Positions 7,425 to 16,218 of a stretch of DNA of 40,976 nt are shown here, piece after piece; within the stretch, counting starts at the first letter, position 1, and each line of letters starts with the position of its first letter. Both the position numbers and the translations under genes were made by a program. The stretch lies in contig JAHFSY010000039.1 of the NCBI GenBank assembly GCA_023269615.1, positions 1-40,976 of the forward strand, given 5' to 3'. The stretch is from Verrucomicrobiota bacterium. Lineage in GTDB: Bacteria; Verrucomicrobiota; Verrucomicrobiia; JABWAM01. The notes beneath the pieces are model-generated. The model was given only the letters and a program-made list of their open reading frames with translations, was not told the DNA's origin and did not search any database.

Positions 7425-8753
7425 TCATGCGTTGCGCAGGACGTTTTCCAACACGTCCAATCCCTCGTCCACCTGGGCTTTCGTAATGCAGAGGGGCATT
7501 AGCGTGCGAATCACGTTGCTGTGGACTCCGGCGGAAAGGATGATGAGGCCGCGTTCGGCGCATGTTTTTACAACCTTGGCGGCAAGCTCCGTGTTCGGCT
7601 CTTTGGTTTTGCGTGATTTCACCAGCTCGATGCCCACCATGGCGCCGAGGCCGCGGACGTCACCGATCGAAGGGCAACGTTTTTGCAGCGCGGTGAGTCG
7701 GCGTGTCACCTGTGATCCGATCTCGCGGGCACGTGTTGTGAGGCGGCCGGACTCGATTTCACGGATCGTGGCGAGGGCGGCGACGCAGCTCAGCGGGTTT
7801 CCGCCGAATGTCCCTCCGAGTCCACCCACGTGGACGGATTCCATGATGTTCGCGCGACCCGTCACGGCCGCAAGCGGAAGGCCGGAGGAAAGTGATTTCG
7901 CCATGGTCATCAGGTCGGGCGTCAGCCCGTAATGTTCGCAGGCAAACATTTTTCCGGTGCGGGCGAAGCCGGTCTGCACTTCGTCCACGATCATGAGGAT
8001 TCCGTGTTCGCGACAGATTTCCGCGAGGCCGCGGACGTACTCGGGTGGCATCACCATGAACCCGCCCTCACCGGTGACGAGTTCGAACACGAACGCCGCT
8101 GTGGATTCGGGGGCGACGTGGGTCTTGAAGAAATCGCGCAGTCCTTTCAGGCACGAGGCGATGAAGGATTTTTCCGTCATGCCTTCGGGGCGGCGATAGA
8201 CGTAAGGGAAGGGGAGGCGGTAGATTTCCGGGGCGAATGGGCCGAATCCGAATTTGTACGGCTTGACCTTGCTGGTGAGCGACATGGTGAGCAGGGTGCG
8301 TCCGTGATAGCCGTGTTCAAAGGAGACAACGGCGGGGCGTTTCGTGAAGTAGCGGGCGATTTTTACGGCGTTCTCCACGGCCTCGGCGCCTGAATTCACC
8401 AGCAGGGTTTTTTTTGCATGCGAACCGGGCGTGATGCGGTTGAGTTCGCGGGCGAGGTCGACATAAGGCTGGTTCATGCTCACGTGGAAACAGGTGTGCA
8501 GGAATTTTCCCGCCTGGCGCTGGACGGCTTCCACGACGGACGAGGGGGTGTGTCCCGCGTTGAGCGCGCCGAGGCCGCCTGCGAAATCGAGGAAGCGGTT
8601 CCCATCCACGTCCTCGATGACGGCGCCGTGGGCGCGGGCGACGAAGATGGGCGCAACCTGGAAGACCGCGCGGGGGACATGCTTTTCGCGCTCGCGGAAG
8701 AGTCGCCGGCTGTTGGGGCCCGGAATCGGAGTGCGGAGGGAGATGGAGGGCAT
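7425..8753 (-). CDS. gabT: Class III aminotransferase (GABA transaminase-like)
   Basis: Cytosolic PLP enzyme that probably moves the terminal amino group of 4-aminobutyrate or a similar omega-amino acid to 2-oxoglutarate. The 442-residue product has the family length. Visible marks are GAVIEDVDGNRFLDFAGG near the start, the cofactor-binding VNSGAEAVENAVKIAR, FEHGYHGRT, the MIVDEVQTGFARTG block with the PLP-contacting Asp, and MAKSLSSGLPLAAVTG with the Schiff-base lysine at K286. It lies after an aldehyde dehydrogenase gene on the same strand, the usual pairing for putrescine or GABA breakdown, but 122 bases of inverted repeat separate them. Substrate assignment is by family and neighbour; beta-alanine or 5-aminovalerate are alternatives. 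Confidence 0.88.
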   Translation of the reverse strand: MPSISLRTPIPGPNSRRLFREREKHVPRAVFQVAPIFVARAHGAVIEDVDGNRFLDFAGGLGALNAGHTPSSVVEAVQRQAGKFLHTCFHVSMNQPYVDLARELNRITPGSHAKKTLLVNSGAEAVENAVKIARYFTKRPAVVSFEHGYHGRTLLTMSLTSKVKPYKFGFGPFAPEIYRLPFPYVYRRPEGMTEKSFIASCLKGLRDFFKTHVAPESTAAFVFELVTGEGGFMVMPPEYVRGLAEICREHGILMIVDEVQTGFARTGKMFACEHYGLTPDLMTMAKSLSSGLPLAAVTGRANIMESVHVGGLGGTFGGNPLSCVAALATIREIESGRLTTRAREIGSQVTRRLTALQKRCPSIGDVRGLGAMVGIELVKSRKTKEPNTELAAKVVKTCAERGLIILSAGVHSNVIRTLMPLCITKAQVDEGLDVLENVLRNA

Positions 8754-8760
8754 GGGGAGA

Positions 8761-8879
8761 ATGAAAAATTAAAAATGAAGAATGAAACGGACTATTTTGC
8801 TATCCGTCGATTTCAAAAGCTCCGTTTCCTCTCACATTTTTCATTCTTCATTTTTCATTCTTCATTTTTAATTTTTCAA
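8761..8879. repeat. AT-rich inverted repeat between gabT and aldehyde dehydrogenase
   Basis: The left arm at 8761-8787, beginning ATGAAAAATTAAAAATGAAG, pairs almost perfectly with the right arm at 8853-8879, ending TTCATTTTTAATTTTTCAAT. The ATGAAGAATGAAA motif is repeated within the right half. Inner segments GAAACGGA and TCCGTTTC extend the pairing. The right arm runs into the stop codon of the aldehyde dehydrogenase gene. Its base composition is very unlike the flanking GC-rich genes. It may be a dispersed palindrome that also attenuates read-through into gabT. Confidence 0.75.
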
Positions 8880-10342
8880 TACCACCCGATTCCCTTTTCG
8901 CTCAGGTTGATGTGGACCTGTTTGGTCTCAAGGAATTCCTCGATGCCCTGGGAGCCCAGCTCCCGGCCATGGCCGCTTTGCTTGTAGCCACCCCAGGGGG
9001 TTTCGGAATAGCAGGGCTGCATCGTGTTGACCCAGACGATGCCGGCGCGCAGATTTTTGACGACGCGAAGACATTTGAAGATATCGCGTGACCACACGGC
9101 CGCTGCGAGTCCGAACGGAGTGTCGTTGGCGATCTGGATCGCGTCGGCCTCATCCTTGAAGGGGATGCATGCGACGACGGGGCCGAAGATTTCCTCGCGC
9201 GCGATGCGCGTGGTGTTGTCGGTCTCGATAATGGTGGGCTGGACGAAGCAACCTTTCTGAAGTTCGCGCGCCGAGGGGCGCGAGCCGCCCGCCAGGATTT
9301 TCCCTTCCGAGCGTCCGAGCTCGATGTAACCCATCACTTTCTCGAGATGTTCCTCGGTCACGAGCGGGCCCATCTTGGTCTCGCGCTTGAGTGGATCGCC
9401 CAGCTTGATGCGCCGGGTCTTCTCCTTCATGCGCGTCATGAATTTCGAAAAAATATCCTTCTGCACAAGCACCCGTGAGCCGGCGGAGCAGACTTCGCCC
9501 TGGTTGATGAACACTCCGAAGAGCGCGCCGTCGGTGGCGGCGTCGAGGTCGGCGTCGGAGAAGAAAATATTGGGCGATTTGCCTCCGAGCTCGAGCGAGA
9601 CTTTTTTGAGGTTGGAGCGCGCGACGCCGTGGAGGATTTCGCGGCCCGTTTCCGTGCCGCCGGTGAACGAGACCTTGTCCACGCGCATGGATTCCACGAG
9701 GGAGCGGCCGACCGTGGTGCCATCGCCCGTGATGACGTTGAAGACGCCGGGCGGGAGTTCGGGGATGTGTTTCTGGACGAGGCGGGCGAATTCGAGGGCG
9801 GTGAGCGGGGTTTGCTCGGCGGGTTTGAGGATGACGGTGCAGCCGGCGGCGAGCGCGGGGCCGAGTTTCCACGCGGCGAGCATGAGCGGGTAATTCCACG
9901 GGACGATGAGGACGGCGACACCCATGGGTTCCTTCAGCGTGAGGTTGAGCGCGTTGTCCGGGACGGGGAGCGTTTCGCCGTGGATCTTGGTGGCGAGGCC
10001 GCCGTAGTACTCGAGGCAGGTGGCGGTGTCGGCCATGTCAAATTCGCTCTCGACGATGGGCTTGCCGCAATTTTGAGTTTCGAGTTTCGCGAGTGAGGCG
10101 GCGTGTTTGCGTACGAGGTTGGCCATGGCGAAGAGGACACGTCCGCGCTGCTGGGCGGTGCTTTCATGCCAGGGGCCGGAATCGAATGCGCGCCGTGCCG
10201 CATCCACGGCTGTCTCGACATCACGGGTGGAAGCTTCCGGCACCGTGGCGAGGGTCCGTCCATCGGCCGGGTTGACGATGACACGCGTTTCGCCGCTTTC
10301 CGCTTCGACCAGTTTTCCGTCAATGATCATTCGGAAGGCCAT
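8876..10342 (-). CDS. NAD(P)-dependent aldehyde dehydrogenase
   Basis: Member of the aldehyde dehydrogenase superfamily of 488 residues, close to the betaine-aldehyde and 4-aminobutyraldehyde dehydrogenases. It oxidises an aldehyde to the acid with NAD(P)+ in the cytosol. The catalytic cysteine is C285 in QGEVCSAGSR, and the general base is E251 in SLELGGKSPN. The cofactor region shows VLIVPWNYPLMLAAWKLGPA and FTGGTETGREI. The C-terminal signature NTPFGLAAAVWSRD and the final GGYKQSGHGRELG are intact. The neighbouring aminotransferase suggests oxidation of 4-aminobutyraldehyde (to GABA) or succinate semialdehyde, but the motifs visible here do not decide between them. It starts about 70 bases after the esterase gene on the same strand and could receive read-through from the LacI operon. 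Confidence 0.93.
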   Translation of the reverse strand: MAFRMIIDGKLVEAESGETRVIVNPADGRTLATVPEASTRDVETAVDAARRAFDSGPWHESTAQQRGRVLFAMANLVRKHAASLAKLETQNCGKPIVESEFDMADTATCLEYYGGLATKIHGETLPVPDNALNLTLKEPMGVAVLIVPWNYPLMLAAWKLGPALAAGCTVILKPAEQTPLTALEFARLVQKHIPELPPGVFNVITGDGTTVGRSLVESMRVDKVSFTGGTETGREILHGVARSNLKKVSLELGGKSPNIFFSDADLDAATDGALFGVFINQGEVCSAGSRVLVQKDIFSKFMTRMKEKTRRIKLGDPLKRETKMGPLVTEEHLEKVMGYIELGRSEGKILAGGSRPSARELQKGCFVQPTIIETDNTTRIAREEIFGPVVACIPFKDEADAIQIANDTPFGLAAAVWSRDIFKCLRVVKNLRAGIVWVNTMQPCYSETPWGGYKQSGHGRELGSQGIEEFLETKQVHINLSEKGIGWY

Positions 10343-10410
10343 GTTCCTTTTAATATGCTACGGGAAACGCCCGATGGCAAGTCGGTTGGGTGTTGGAAGC
10401 TCTCAGCTGT

Positions 10411-11268
10411 TTACAAAAACCGTTTCATCCAGTCCCAGCTCATCTGATAAAAATCCGGGGACGAGGTGTGGGTTAGTTCGGGGTCATGGTAGAGGCTTTT
10501 GATTCCTGGGAGTTGGTCCCACGCTGCGCGGATCGCATCGGCGGGGCATGTTGTGTCTTTTCCGCCGCTGCTGACGAGGGTCGGGGCCTTGAGCCATGGC
10601 GCGAGATTGACCGGATCGAAATAGTCGAAGGTGTCGAGAAAAACGGGGTCGTTGAGAAGATTAGCGCAAAGCTTGTGCGTCTTGTTTCCCCTGAAATTGC
10701 ACAGGGCGGGGAGATGGGCAACCACGGCGCGAACCCGTTTCTCGATCGCGCCCACCGAGAGCACGATAAGCCCCCCCTGGCTGGTGCCCATGAGCCCGAT
10801 CCTGTCCGGGTCCACGTCCGGCCGCGTCAGGAGATAATCAATGCCGCGCACCATGTCCATGTAAGCACCCTGATAATAAAAACCTTCGGGACTCTCTTTG
10901 CCATGGTTCACCCATGCCTGGTAGGCGCCAGGAGCGACCTTCCACAGGTCGCCCGACTCTCCCTGTCCCCGCGGATAGACGTGCAGGATCACATAGTCAC
11001 GCTGACATTCGCTGAGGGTGTTGCCAAATTCCCACCCACCATAACCCGGCGGCGATACGATCGCAGGAAGTCTTTTCGGATGCTTCCCCTCGGCATGTTG
11101 CACGGAAACATACGCGCGGACCTTGACTCCATCCAGACTGCGATAAGTGACACGGTGCTTGTAATAAGGAACTTTTTCATCCACCGCGGTCACTTCCGCT
11201 TCGAGAGGTTCCGCAGCAGCGCGTTCAATGGTCTCTTTCCAGAATGCTTCGAGGTCACTTGGAATCAT
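10411..11268 (-). CDS. AXE1-family carbohydrate esterase (acetylxylan esterase-like)
   Basis: Alpha/beta hydrolase of 285 residues related to acetylxylan esterase and cephalosporin-C deacetylase (AXE1). It probably removes acetyl groups from sugars. The nucleophile elbow is GTSQGG (LMGTSQGGLIVL), the acid lies in SSGGKDTTCPAD, and the histidine is probably that in PELTHTSS. The oxyanion region SPPGYGGWEFG is present. There is no signal peptide, so it should act in the cytoplasm on imported oligosaccharides. The ATG at 11268 overlaps the TGA of the sialidase-like gene as ATGA, indicating translational coupling and fixing the start; an upstream in-frame ATG at 11331 would extend into that gene. 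It is the last gene of the LacI-headed operon. Substrate is inferred from family only. Confidence 0.88.
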   Translation of the reverse strand: MIPSDLEAFWKETIERAAAEPLEAEVTAVDEKVPYYKHRVTYRSLDGVKVRAYVSVQHAEGKHPKRLPAIVSPPGYGGWEFGNTLSECQRDYVILHVYPRGQGESGDLWKVAPGAYQAWVNHGKESPEGFYYQGAYMDMVRGIDYLLTRPDVDPDRIGLMGTSQGGLIVLSVGAIEKRVRAVVAHLPALCNFRGNKTHKLCANLLNDPVFLDTFDYFDPVNLAPWLKAPTLVSSGGKDTTCPADAIRAAWDQLPGIKSLYHDPELTHTSSPDFYQMSWDWMKRFL

Positions 11269-13076
11269 AGGTCTTCGGGTCGGTACCTTAATCCCGAGAC
11301 GAAAAACTTGCCAAACAAATTGCCATACCAAACCGTGACCAACGTTCCGTCTGCAAGCTGGCCGGTGGAAGGATACCCAAAATCCCAGGTCGGCATGCCG
11401 TCCATGAGAATGCGGGTGTTTCGCGTATCCCAGGTGCGTCCCTCGTCATGACTCACCGTGACGTACACCGAGTTGGGATAATGTCTGGACGCATGGGTGC
11501 ACATGATCCGTCCGTCCTGAAGCTGGGTCAGATCGCCGGGCGATCCCATGCTGCTCATTCCAGTGGGTTCCATCGGGCTCCAGGTTTCGCCTTCGTCGGT
11601 GGACACGGATTGCATCATGACCGCACCAGTTTTGGGCCAATCGTCTCCCTTCATCACGATCCCATGTCCCATGCACAAGATTCTGCCGCTCTTGGTCCTG
11701 AGCACGGGAGACTCCCCGTAGACCCATGGATGGTGCGGGATGCTGGAGAAATGACGCCAGTGACGACCGTTGTCGTCCGAACAAAAAATCCCGATCCTGG
11801 TGTCGCGAGCGATATTCAAAACCGCTCCGGCCTTAAGGCGATCCATGAAGATGGCCGCGGCGATCAACCGTCCACTTGGAAGGCGGATCGCGTGGCGTTC
11901 CGGCTCGACGAATTGAAAAGCATCGGGAACACAGATTGGCTTCTCGCTGAAGTGCCAGCTTTTCCCCTTGTCCGTGGACCAGACCGACCAGCACGACGGC
12001 ACGTCCACTGCGGAGCCGTCCAGCACCTCGTTCTTGTAAGCCGCGCCAAGCCTGTAATCCAATCCCACCCAATCGCCATTCGGAAGCTCGGTGATTGAGG
12101 TGGAGCGGTGATCCACGTTGCCCAGATCGAACATCGGTTCCTGCGGCCCCCAGGTTCTGCCTCCATCCTTCGAGCGATACAGGACCATCTTTCCATCAAG
12201 GGAAACATGACTCGTGCCTTCTCGTGCCGCCACCACGACCTCGTCGTTCGAAAGCACCGTCAGGTGCGGGACGAGGAGATGACGGTTGGGCGACAAGGCG
12301 ACCACGATTTTTTCCCCTTTGATCTTGGCCGGAAAAAGTTCGGGATGGTTTTGCGCGTACAGCATTTCGTGCGACATCCGCAGGGACATGAGGTCGGACC
12401 GGAGCTGCACCACCTCATCGCGAAGGCTGGAAAAGTTGACGCGCAAGGCATCCGTCCTTGGACTGACAAAGAAAAATGATTCCATCCCTTCCGGGTTTTT
12501 ATCGAGCTCCACCCGCAGGTTTACAGGTGAGCCCTTGGCCAGGTGTTTGCCCGGGACAGTCAGGCGGTAAAAGCCGGCAACCTGGCTTTTAAAACGGCGA
12601 TCGTAGTCTTCAACCAGCGATTGGAAGCGCGTGGGCTCAAATGAAAGCGTGAAATCGCCTGCTGAGATGGAATAGGGCTTTGCCCATCCAATAGGGAATT
12701 GCAAGCGATGCTTTCCCTGGACGATCAAGGTCGCCGTGCAGTAGGGAAAAGCGGAATGGAAAGGGCGGGCTTCGCTTCCTCCGAGCCATGTGAAGACGGT
12801 TGTTTCGGTTGAGAGCGCCGCGCCGGTGAGCCACTCGGCATGTTTCATCCATTGGAAGGGGAAGGTGTCCCCAGGAATTCTTCCGGTTTCGTCCGGCAGG
12901 ACTCCGCGATGATCCACGAGCCCGGTGCCGTGCCCTCCATGGGCGCTGCTGCACCGGGGCACCTCGTTGGCCGGCACGCTGAGGGCATGGGAAAAACCCT
13001 CCTGTTCGTTCTCAAACCGTTTAAGGTTGAGTTCCTTGCTTAGCTCCGCGCTGAATGACTGGCTGAAGTCTTCCAT
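11265..13076 (-). CDS. Sialidase-like BNR/Asp-box protein
   Basis: A 603-residue protein with a C-terminal beta-propeller of sialidase type. Five Asp boxes (S-x-D-x-G-x-x-W) are visible from about residue 300 on: SKDGGRTW, STDKGKSW, SDDNGRHW, STDEGETW and SHDEGRTW. Conserved strands such as HAIRLPSGRLIAAA and GSPGDLTQLQDGRIMCTHA lie between them. About 250 N-terminal residues form a separate, mostly beta region of unknown role. No signal peptide is seen. The arginine triad and nucleophilic tyrosine of true sialidases cannot be assigned from the sequence alone, so it may cleave another glycoside or only bind. It lies in an operon with LacI, a pseudopilin and an esterase, and its stop overlaps the esterase start. 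Confidence 0.85.
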   Translation of the reverse strand: MEDFSQSFSAELSKELNLKRFENEQEGFSHALSVPANEVPRCSSAHGGHGTGLVDHRGVLPDETGRIPGDTFPFQWMKHAEWLTGAALSTETTVFTWLGGSEARPFHSAFPYCTATLIVQGKHRLQFPIGWAKPYSISAGDFTLSFEPTRFQSLVEDYDRRFKSQVAGFYRLTVPGKHLAKGSPVNLRVELDKNPEGMESFFFVSPRTDALRVNFSSLRDEVVQLRSDLMSLRMSHEMLYAQNHPELFPAKIKGEKIVVALSPNRHLLVPHLTVLSNDEVVVAAREGTSHVSLDGKMVLYRSKDGGRTWGPQEPMFDLGNVDHRSTSITELPNGDWVGLDYRLGAAYKNEVLDGSAVDVPSCWSVWSTDKGKSWHFSEKPICVPDAFQFVEPERHAIRLPSGRLIAAAIFMDRLKAGAVLNIARDTRIGIFCSDDNGRHWRHFSSIPHHPWVYGESPVLRTKSGRILCMGHGIVMKGDDWPKTGAVMMQSVSTDEGETWSPMEPTGMSSMGSPGDLTQLQDGRIMCTHASRHYPNSVYVTVSHDEGRTWDTRNTRILMDGMPTWDFGYPSTGQLADGTLVTVWYGNLFGKFFVSGLRYRPEDL

Positions 13077-13118
13077 GGTGTTTTCTGTTGGTCGTGGCTG
13101 TTTTACGGTCGTGGAAAT

Positions 13119-13898
13119 TCATGGCAGATCGGAGATGTTGTCAGGAGTGATCACAATGTATGACTGATCAAACCCTTCCCTGGTCGGTTTGGAATCAACC
13201 GCCACACTCGATCTCGGAGCGGGGCCCCGATGGGTGATCGCGAACTGAATGACTCCGTTCTCAAAAAGCTTCTTCATGCCGATGGGCGAGGATTCAGAAA
13301 ACACAGCGATTTTTGGGGTGTTCTGGGCAAGCCGGGCGGTTTCCTCATTTTTCAAAAACGGAAAGTCGGCAAACGAAACAATTGCGGAAAGGTCATGGCG
13401 TTTTTCCAAAATCTCAAACAAGGCGGATGAAGACAGGCTCGGTTCCCCGAATGCCAAAACCTCCGTGTCAACCAGGGTGATCTCCCTGTGCCGGGCAATT
13501 GTTTCCCGAAAAGCCTCAAGCTGTTTCTTGAAACCCGGGCCTACGGCCATTTTCGGATCCAGGGTCACGATGATAATTTTCCCCTTGTTGCCAATCAGAC
13601 TTGCAGTTCCCTCCGCCAGCCGTTGCCCGACCTCGAGATCTTTTTTCGGGTCGATTGGACGGGGGCGGGGACGATCAAATTGCGTGAAAAAAATGCAAAT
13701 CCAGGAGATGGCCACGACAGCACCGCAAATCGCGACGATGCCAATTTTCTTTTTTACCTTCTGGATGCTGTCCGGCGTTGGGATTTCATCGGGTGAAGCC
13801 CGCCGGCTCAAGGTGAAAATCCGCCAGGCCGAGGAAAAAATGGACATCGCAGCCCCAACCATGGCATCCACAACGCCCGTCAGATTCCTTTGGTTCAT
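13119..13898 (-). CDS. Membrane-anchored protein with binding-protein-like domain, function unknown
   Basis: Unrecognised 259-residue protein. Residues 1-50 are polar to mildly hydrophobic, followed by a membrane segment IGIVAICGAVVAISWICIFF (about 53-72) and a proline/arginine-rich spacer RPRPRPIDP. The remaining 180 residues look like part of an extracytoplasmic alpha/beta domain: KGKIIIVTLDPKMAVGPGF, DLSAIVSFADFPFL, TPKIAVFSESSP, and a closing FDQSYIVITPDNISDL. The closing segment resembles the end of type 1 periplasmic sugar-binding folds (inference). It lies 36 bases after the pseudopilin gene and 42 bases before the sialidase-like gene, within the LacI operon, so it may sense or hold the sugar ligand at the membrane. 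The start at 13898 is the first ATG of the frame. Confidence 0.75.
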   Translation of the reverse strand: MNQRNLTGVVDAMVGAAMSIFSSAWRIFTLSRRASPDEIPTPDSIQKVKKKIGIVAICGAVVAISWICIFFTQFDRPRPRPIDPKKDLEVGQRLAEGTASLIGNKGKIIIVTLDPKMAVGPGFKKQLEAFRETIARHREITLVDTEVLAFGEPSLSSSALFEILEKRHDLSAIVSFADFPFLKNEETARLAQNTPKIAVFSESSPIGMKKLFENGVIQFAITHRGPAPRSSVAVDSKPTREGFDQSYIVITPDNISDLP

Positions 13899-13934
13899 TT
13901 CAAGTAAGGGTTAAGCTTATCCCCTGGCGTCTTC

Positions 13935-14768
13935 TCAAGGGCTCGAAAAGGCCTTGAAACTGTTGGACCCCGCCGTCTCGAGTGCGTAGGTGGCGGACTG
14001 GTTCCAGATGTCTTTCGACATCTGCAGGTCGTTTTGGATGTCCCATTGGAGGGATGCCACGTGTCCATCCACGAACGCCAGGTTGACTCGCTTGAATCCT
14101 GCATGTCGATTGGTGGGTACTCCCGTAGCCCAGAGGAATGGTGCTTGTTCACAATCTCCAAACAAGATCACTCGATCAGCATATTTGATGCTGTGAATGG
14201 TAGTGGGATCCACAAAACCCGCGGTGCCACCCACCCCCTGACTCATTCCATAGTCCGAAAATGACCCAGTGCCGTTGCAAGAGGCGAACCAGCCAACACC
14301 AGAGATCCCAATTGTACTTGGGCAAAAAAATACATTATTGTAGATTGAGAGGTTCTTTCGATCAGTCATCGCGGCAGCAAGATCTCCAAAGACAGAATCT
14401 TTCCTTCCGTTTCTAAACTCATTTCCGATATCGATGCCCCAGTACTTGCCACCTGCAGCCAGCGACTGGCTTTCGAGACTTCCAATCGAAGGTGTCAGAT
14501 AGTGGCGTATCGGTCCAATCCAGGTATTATAGAAGGCGGCCACGGGTGTTGCGGCATAGGGAAGCTGGTCATTGTAATCATTTGCGTAAAGATGCGCTGC
14601 CAGGGCGAGGTTCTTCAGGTTGTTCATGCACACAGTGGATTTTGCAGTATCCTTGGCTCTCTTCAACGAGGGCAGAAGCAAGGCTGCCAAAATTGAAATG
14701 ATGGCGATCACCACCAACAGCTCGACGAGCGTAAATGCGGCACGGCGACCCGGATTGTTGATTTTCAT
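13935..14768 (-). CDS. Pseudopilin-like protein with prepilin N-terminus and H-x11-DG motif
   Basis: A 277-residue protein with a type IV prepilin/type II pseudopilin N-terminus. A short basic leader ([11 protein letters not shown]) is followed by [20 protein letters not shown], with Glu at +5 of the expected mature protein and Ala rather than Gly at -1. The C-terminal domain ends with the processing-associated motif: the His in NRHAGFK is followed 12 residues later by DGHV (H-x11-DG; the common form is H-x9-DG). Such proteins are strongly expanded in planctomycetes, Verrucomicrobia and Lentisphaerae; they are presumed to be cleaved by a prepilin peptidase and anchored in the inner membrane. 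The ATG overlaps the lacI stop as ATGA, so it is co-translated with the regulator. Confidence 0.93.
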   Translation of the reverse strand: MKINNPGRRAAFTLVELLVVIAIISILAALLLPSLKRAKDTAKSTVCMNNLKNLALAAHLYANDYNDQLPYAATPVAAFYNTWIGPIRHYLTPSIGSLESQSLAAGGKYWGIDIGNEFRNGRKDSVFGDLAAAMTDRKNLSIYNNVFFCPSTIGISGVGWFASCNGTGSFSDYGMSQGVGGTAGFVDPTTIHSIKYADRVILFGDCEQAPFLWATGVPTNRHAGFKRVNLAFVDGHVASLQWDIQNDLQMSKDIWNQSATYALETAGSNSFKAFSSP

Positions 14769-15823
14769 TTGAATCCCTTCGACGGATGGTCAAACGATGG
14801 CGGAGGGCCGCACGTTTCACCCTCAGTGATCGTGGGGCCGATGAGCGTCCTGCCTGGACTGCTCGTGTGTTTCTGTTCGATGAGCCGCAACAGGAGGTCC
14901 ATTCCCTGGCGTCCCATTTCCTCCACGCACGGGTCCACGACGGTGATTTTCTGGTCAGACAGCATGCCAAAAGCCAGCAGGCTGAAGTCACGGGGGGCCT
15001 CCAACCCCAGCTTTTGCGCGCCCCTGAGGATTGGTCTGGTGCACTCCCATTCGATGGTGAGCACCGCCGTTGGACGTGTCGCTGGATCTGTCATGATCGC
15101 TTCAAATTGCAAAACATCCAATTCCATCTGGTCCACGACCAGGCAGGAGGCAGGTGTGGCGCTTCTTTCCTCGAGCCGTTCCGTGCAACCGCGCTTGATT
15201 TCGTCCTGATAGAGAAAATGCCTTTTGGAGGAAACAAAAAGGAAACGGCGGTGGCCAAGTTTCCAAAGATGATCCACCATCATTCTGCCCACCGCATGGT
15301 TATCCAGGTTGATGTTCCAGACGGGTTGTTGACACTGATGATCACCGAGGATCACCGTGGGGACATTCTCGGCCCGGAACAAATCCATCACCGAGTCATC
15401 CACCCGTCCGATCAGAAGCCTTCCGTCGATCCCATGGCGGTTGATCCATGGGAATGAAGCCTCCCTTCCAATTTCAATCGGCTGGTAGATGATCATCTTG
15501 CGGTTCTCCCAGACACGGCTCGTGACGCCGCTCAACGTGTCGAAGTAGGTTGCACGAACTCCCGGAAAATCCACGACATTGAAAGCGATCAAATCCGTGG
15601 CTGTTCGTTTATTGGTGCCGCGGTGAAGTCTCGGCAGCGACCGCGCCGATGGATGCGGGTGGTAGTTTAACGTTTTGCTTGCAGCCCGAACACGATCCTG
15701 CGTCTTGCGGCTGACCCTCCCCTTGCCATTCATCGCAAAGGACACCGTGGCGGTCGAAACCTTCGCCATCCGTGCCACATCGTAAATATTCGAGGGACGG
15801 TCTTGGACGGTTGTATTCATCAT
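14765..15823 (-). CDS. LacI-family transcriptional regulator
   Basis: DNA-binding regulator of 352 residues that probably represses its own operon until a sugar binds. The N-terminal HTH is clear: [20 protein letters not shown] at about residues 12-31, then the hinge-proximal [20 protein letters not shown]. The rest is a periplasmic-binding-type ligand domain ([67 protein letters not shown]). I chose the start at 15823 (MMNTT) because it gives the usual distance to the HTH; an ATG 24 bases upstream would place the candidate operator inside the gene. It heads a five-gene leftward operon and overlaps the pseudopilin start by four bases. The ligand is unknown. Confidence 0.93.
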   Translation of the reverse strand: MMNTTVQDRPSNIYDVARMAKVSTATVSFAMNGKGRVSRKTQDRVRAASKTLNYHPHPSARSLPRLHRGTNKRTATDLIAFNVVDFPGVRATYFDTLSGVTSRVWENRKMIIYQPIEIGREASFPWINRHGIDGRLLIGRVDDSVMDLFRAENVPTVILGDHQCQQPVWNINLDNHAVGRMMVDHLWKLGHRRFLFVSSKRHFLYQDEIKRGCTERLEERSATPASCLVVDQMELDVLQFEAIMTDPATRPTAVLTIEWECTRPILRGAQKLGLEAPRDFSLLAFGMLSDQKITVVDPCVEEMGRQGMDLLLRLIEQKHTSSPGRTLIGPTITEGETCGPPPSFDHPSKGFK

Positions 15824-15832
15824 TGAAAAAAC

Positions 15833-15872
15833 GATTAACCAAATCATTTAATCAAACCCATAAAATTGTCAA
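15833..15872 (-). promoter_or_regulatory. Candidate lacI-operon promoter and operator
   Basis: Reading leftward, a consensus -35 TTGACA lies at 15872-15867. A weak -10-like TTAAAT follows at about 15-base spacing. A perfect 6-base inverted repeat, GATTAA-9 bases-TTAATC (15833-15853), covers the -10 position just before the lacI ATG at 15823. The position fits autorepression by the LacI protein, although many LacI operators have a central CG, which this lacks. Promoter and operator roles are inference. Confidence 0.4.
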
Positions 15873-15994
15873 TATGAAAAATGATGAATCCCAGGGTTTA
15901 CGCATTTGGGCTTGGCGATCATATCGGCCTGTCATTCTTGTGTTTCCTGCGCCTCTTCGCGGCCAAATTTCCATGCACCGAAGGCAGAGCAATA

Positions 15995-16207
15995 GCCGCA
16001 AAAACGCACAAGAGGCACAGAAATCAGACACCGATCCCGCGCTAGGGTTCGGCTTGAACTTGAATGTCGGCACCAGGTGCAGGATCAGGACGCAGGCTGA
16101 CCGCCTTGTGCTTCTTGTGCCTCTTCGCGGCCAATTGCTGCTTTCGCAGCCGGGCAATGGCCGCAAAAACGCACAAGAGGCACAGAAATCAGACACCGAT
16201 CCCGCGC
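15995..16207. repeat. 48-bp exact direct repeat, two copies 165 bp apart
   Basis: The segment from GCCGCAAAAACGCACAAGAG to CCGATCCCGCGC at 15995-16042 recurs without change at 16160-16207. Each copy is preceded by a complementary CCTCTTCGCGGCC arm (about 15952-15964 and 16121-16133), so each forms a hairpin of the kind seen in the short elements. The two copies look like a tandem duplication of about 165 bp inside the larger element. Confidence 0.85.
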
Positions 16208-16218
16208 ATCGGTTTGGG

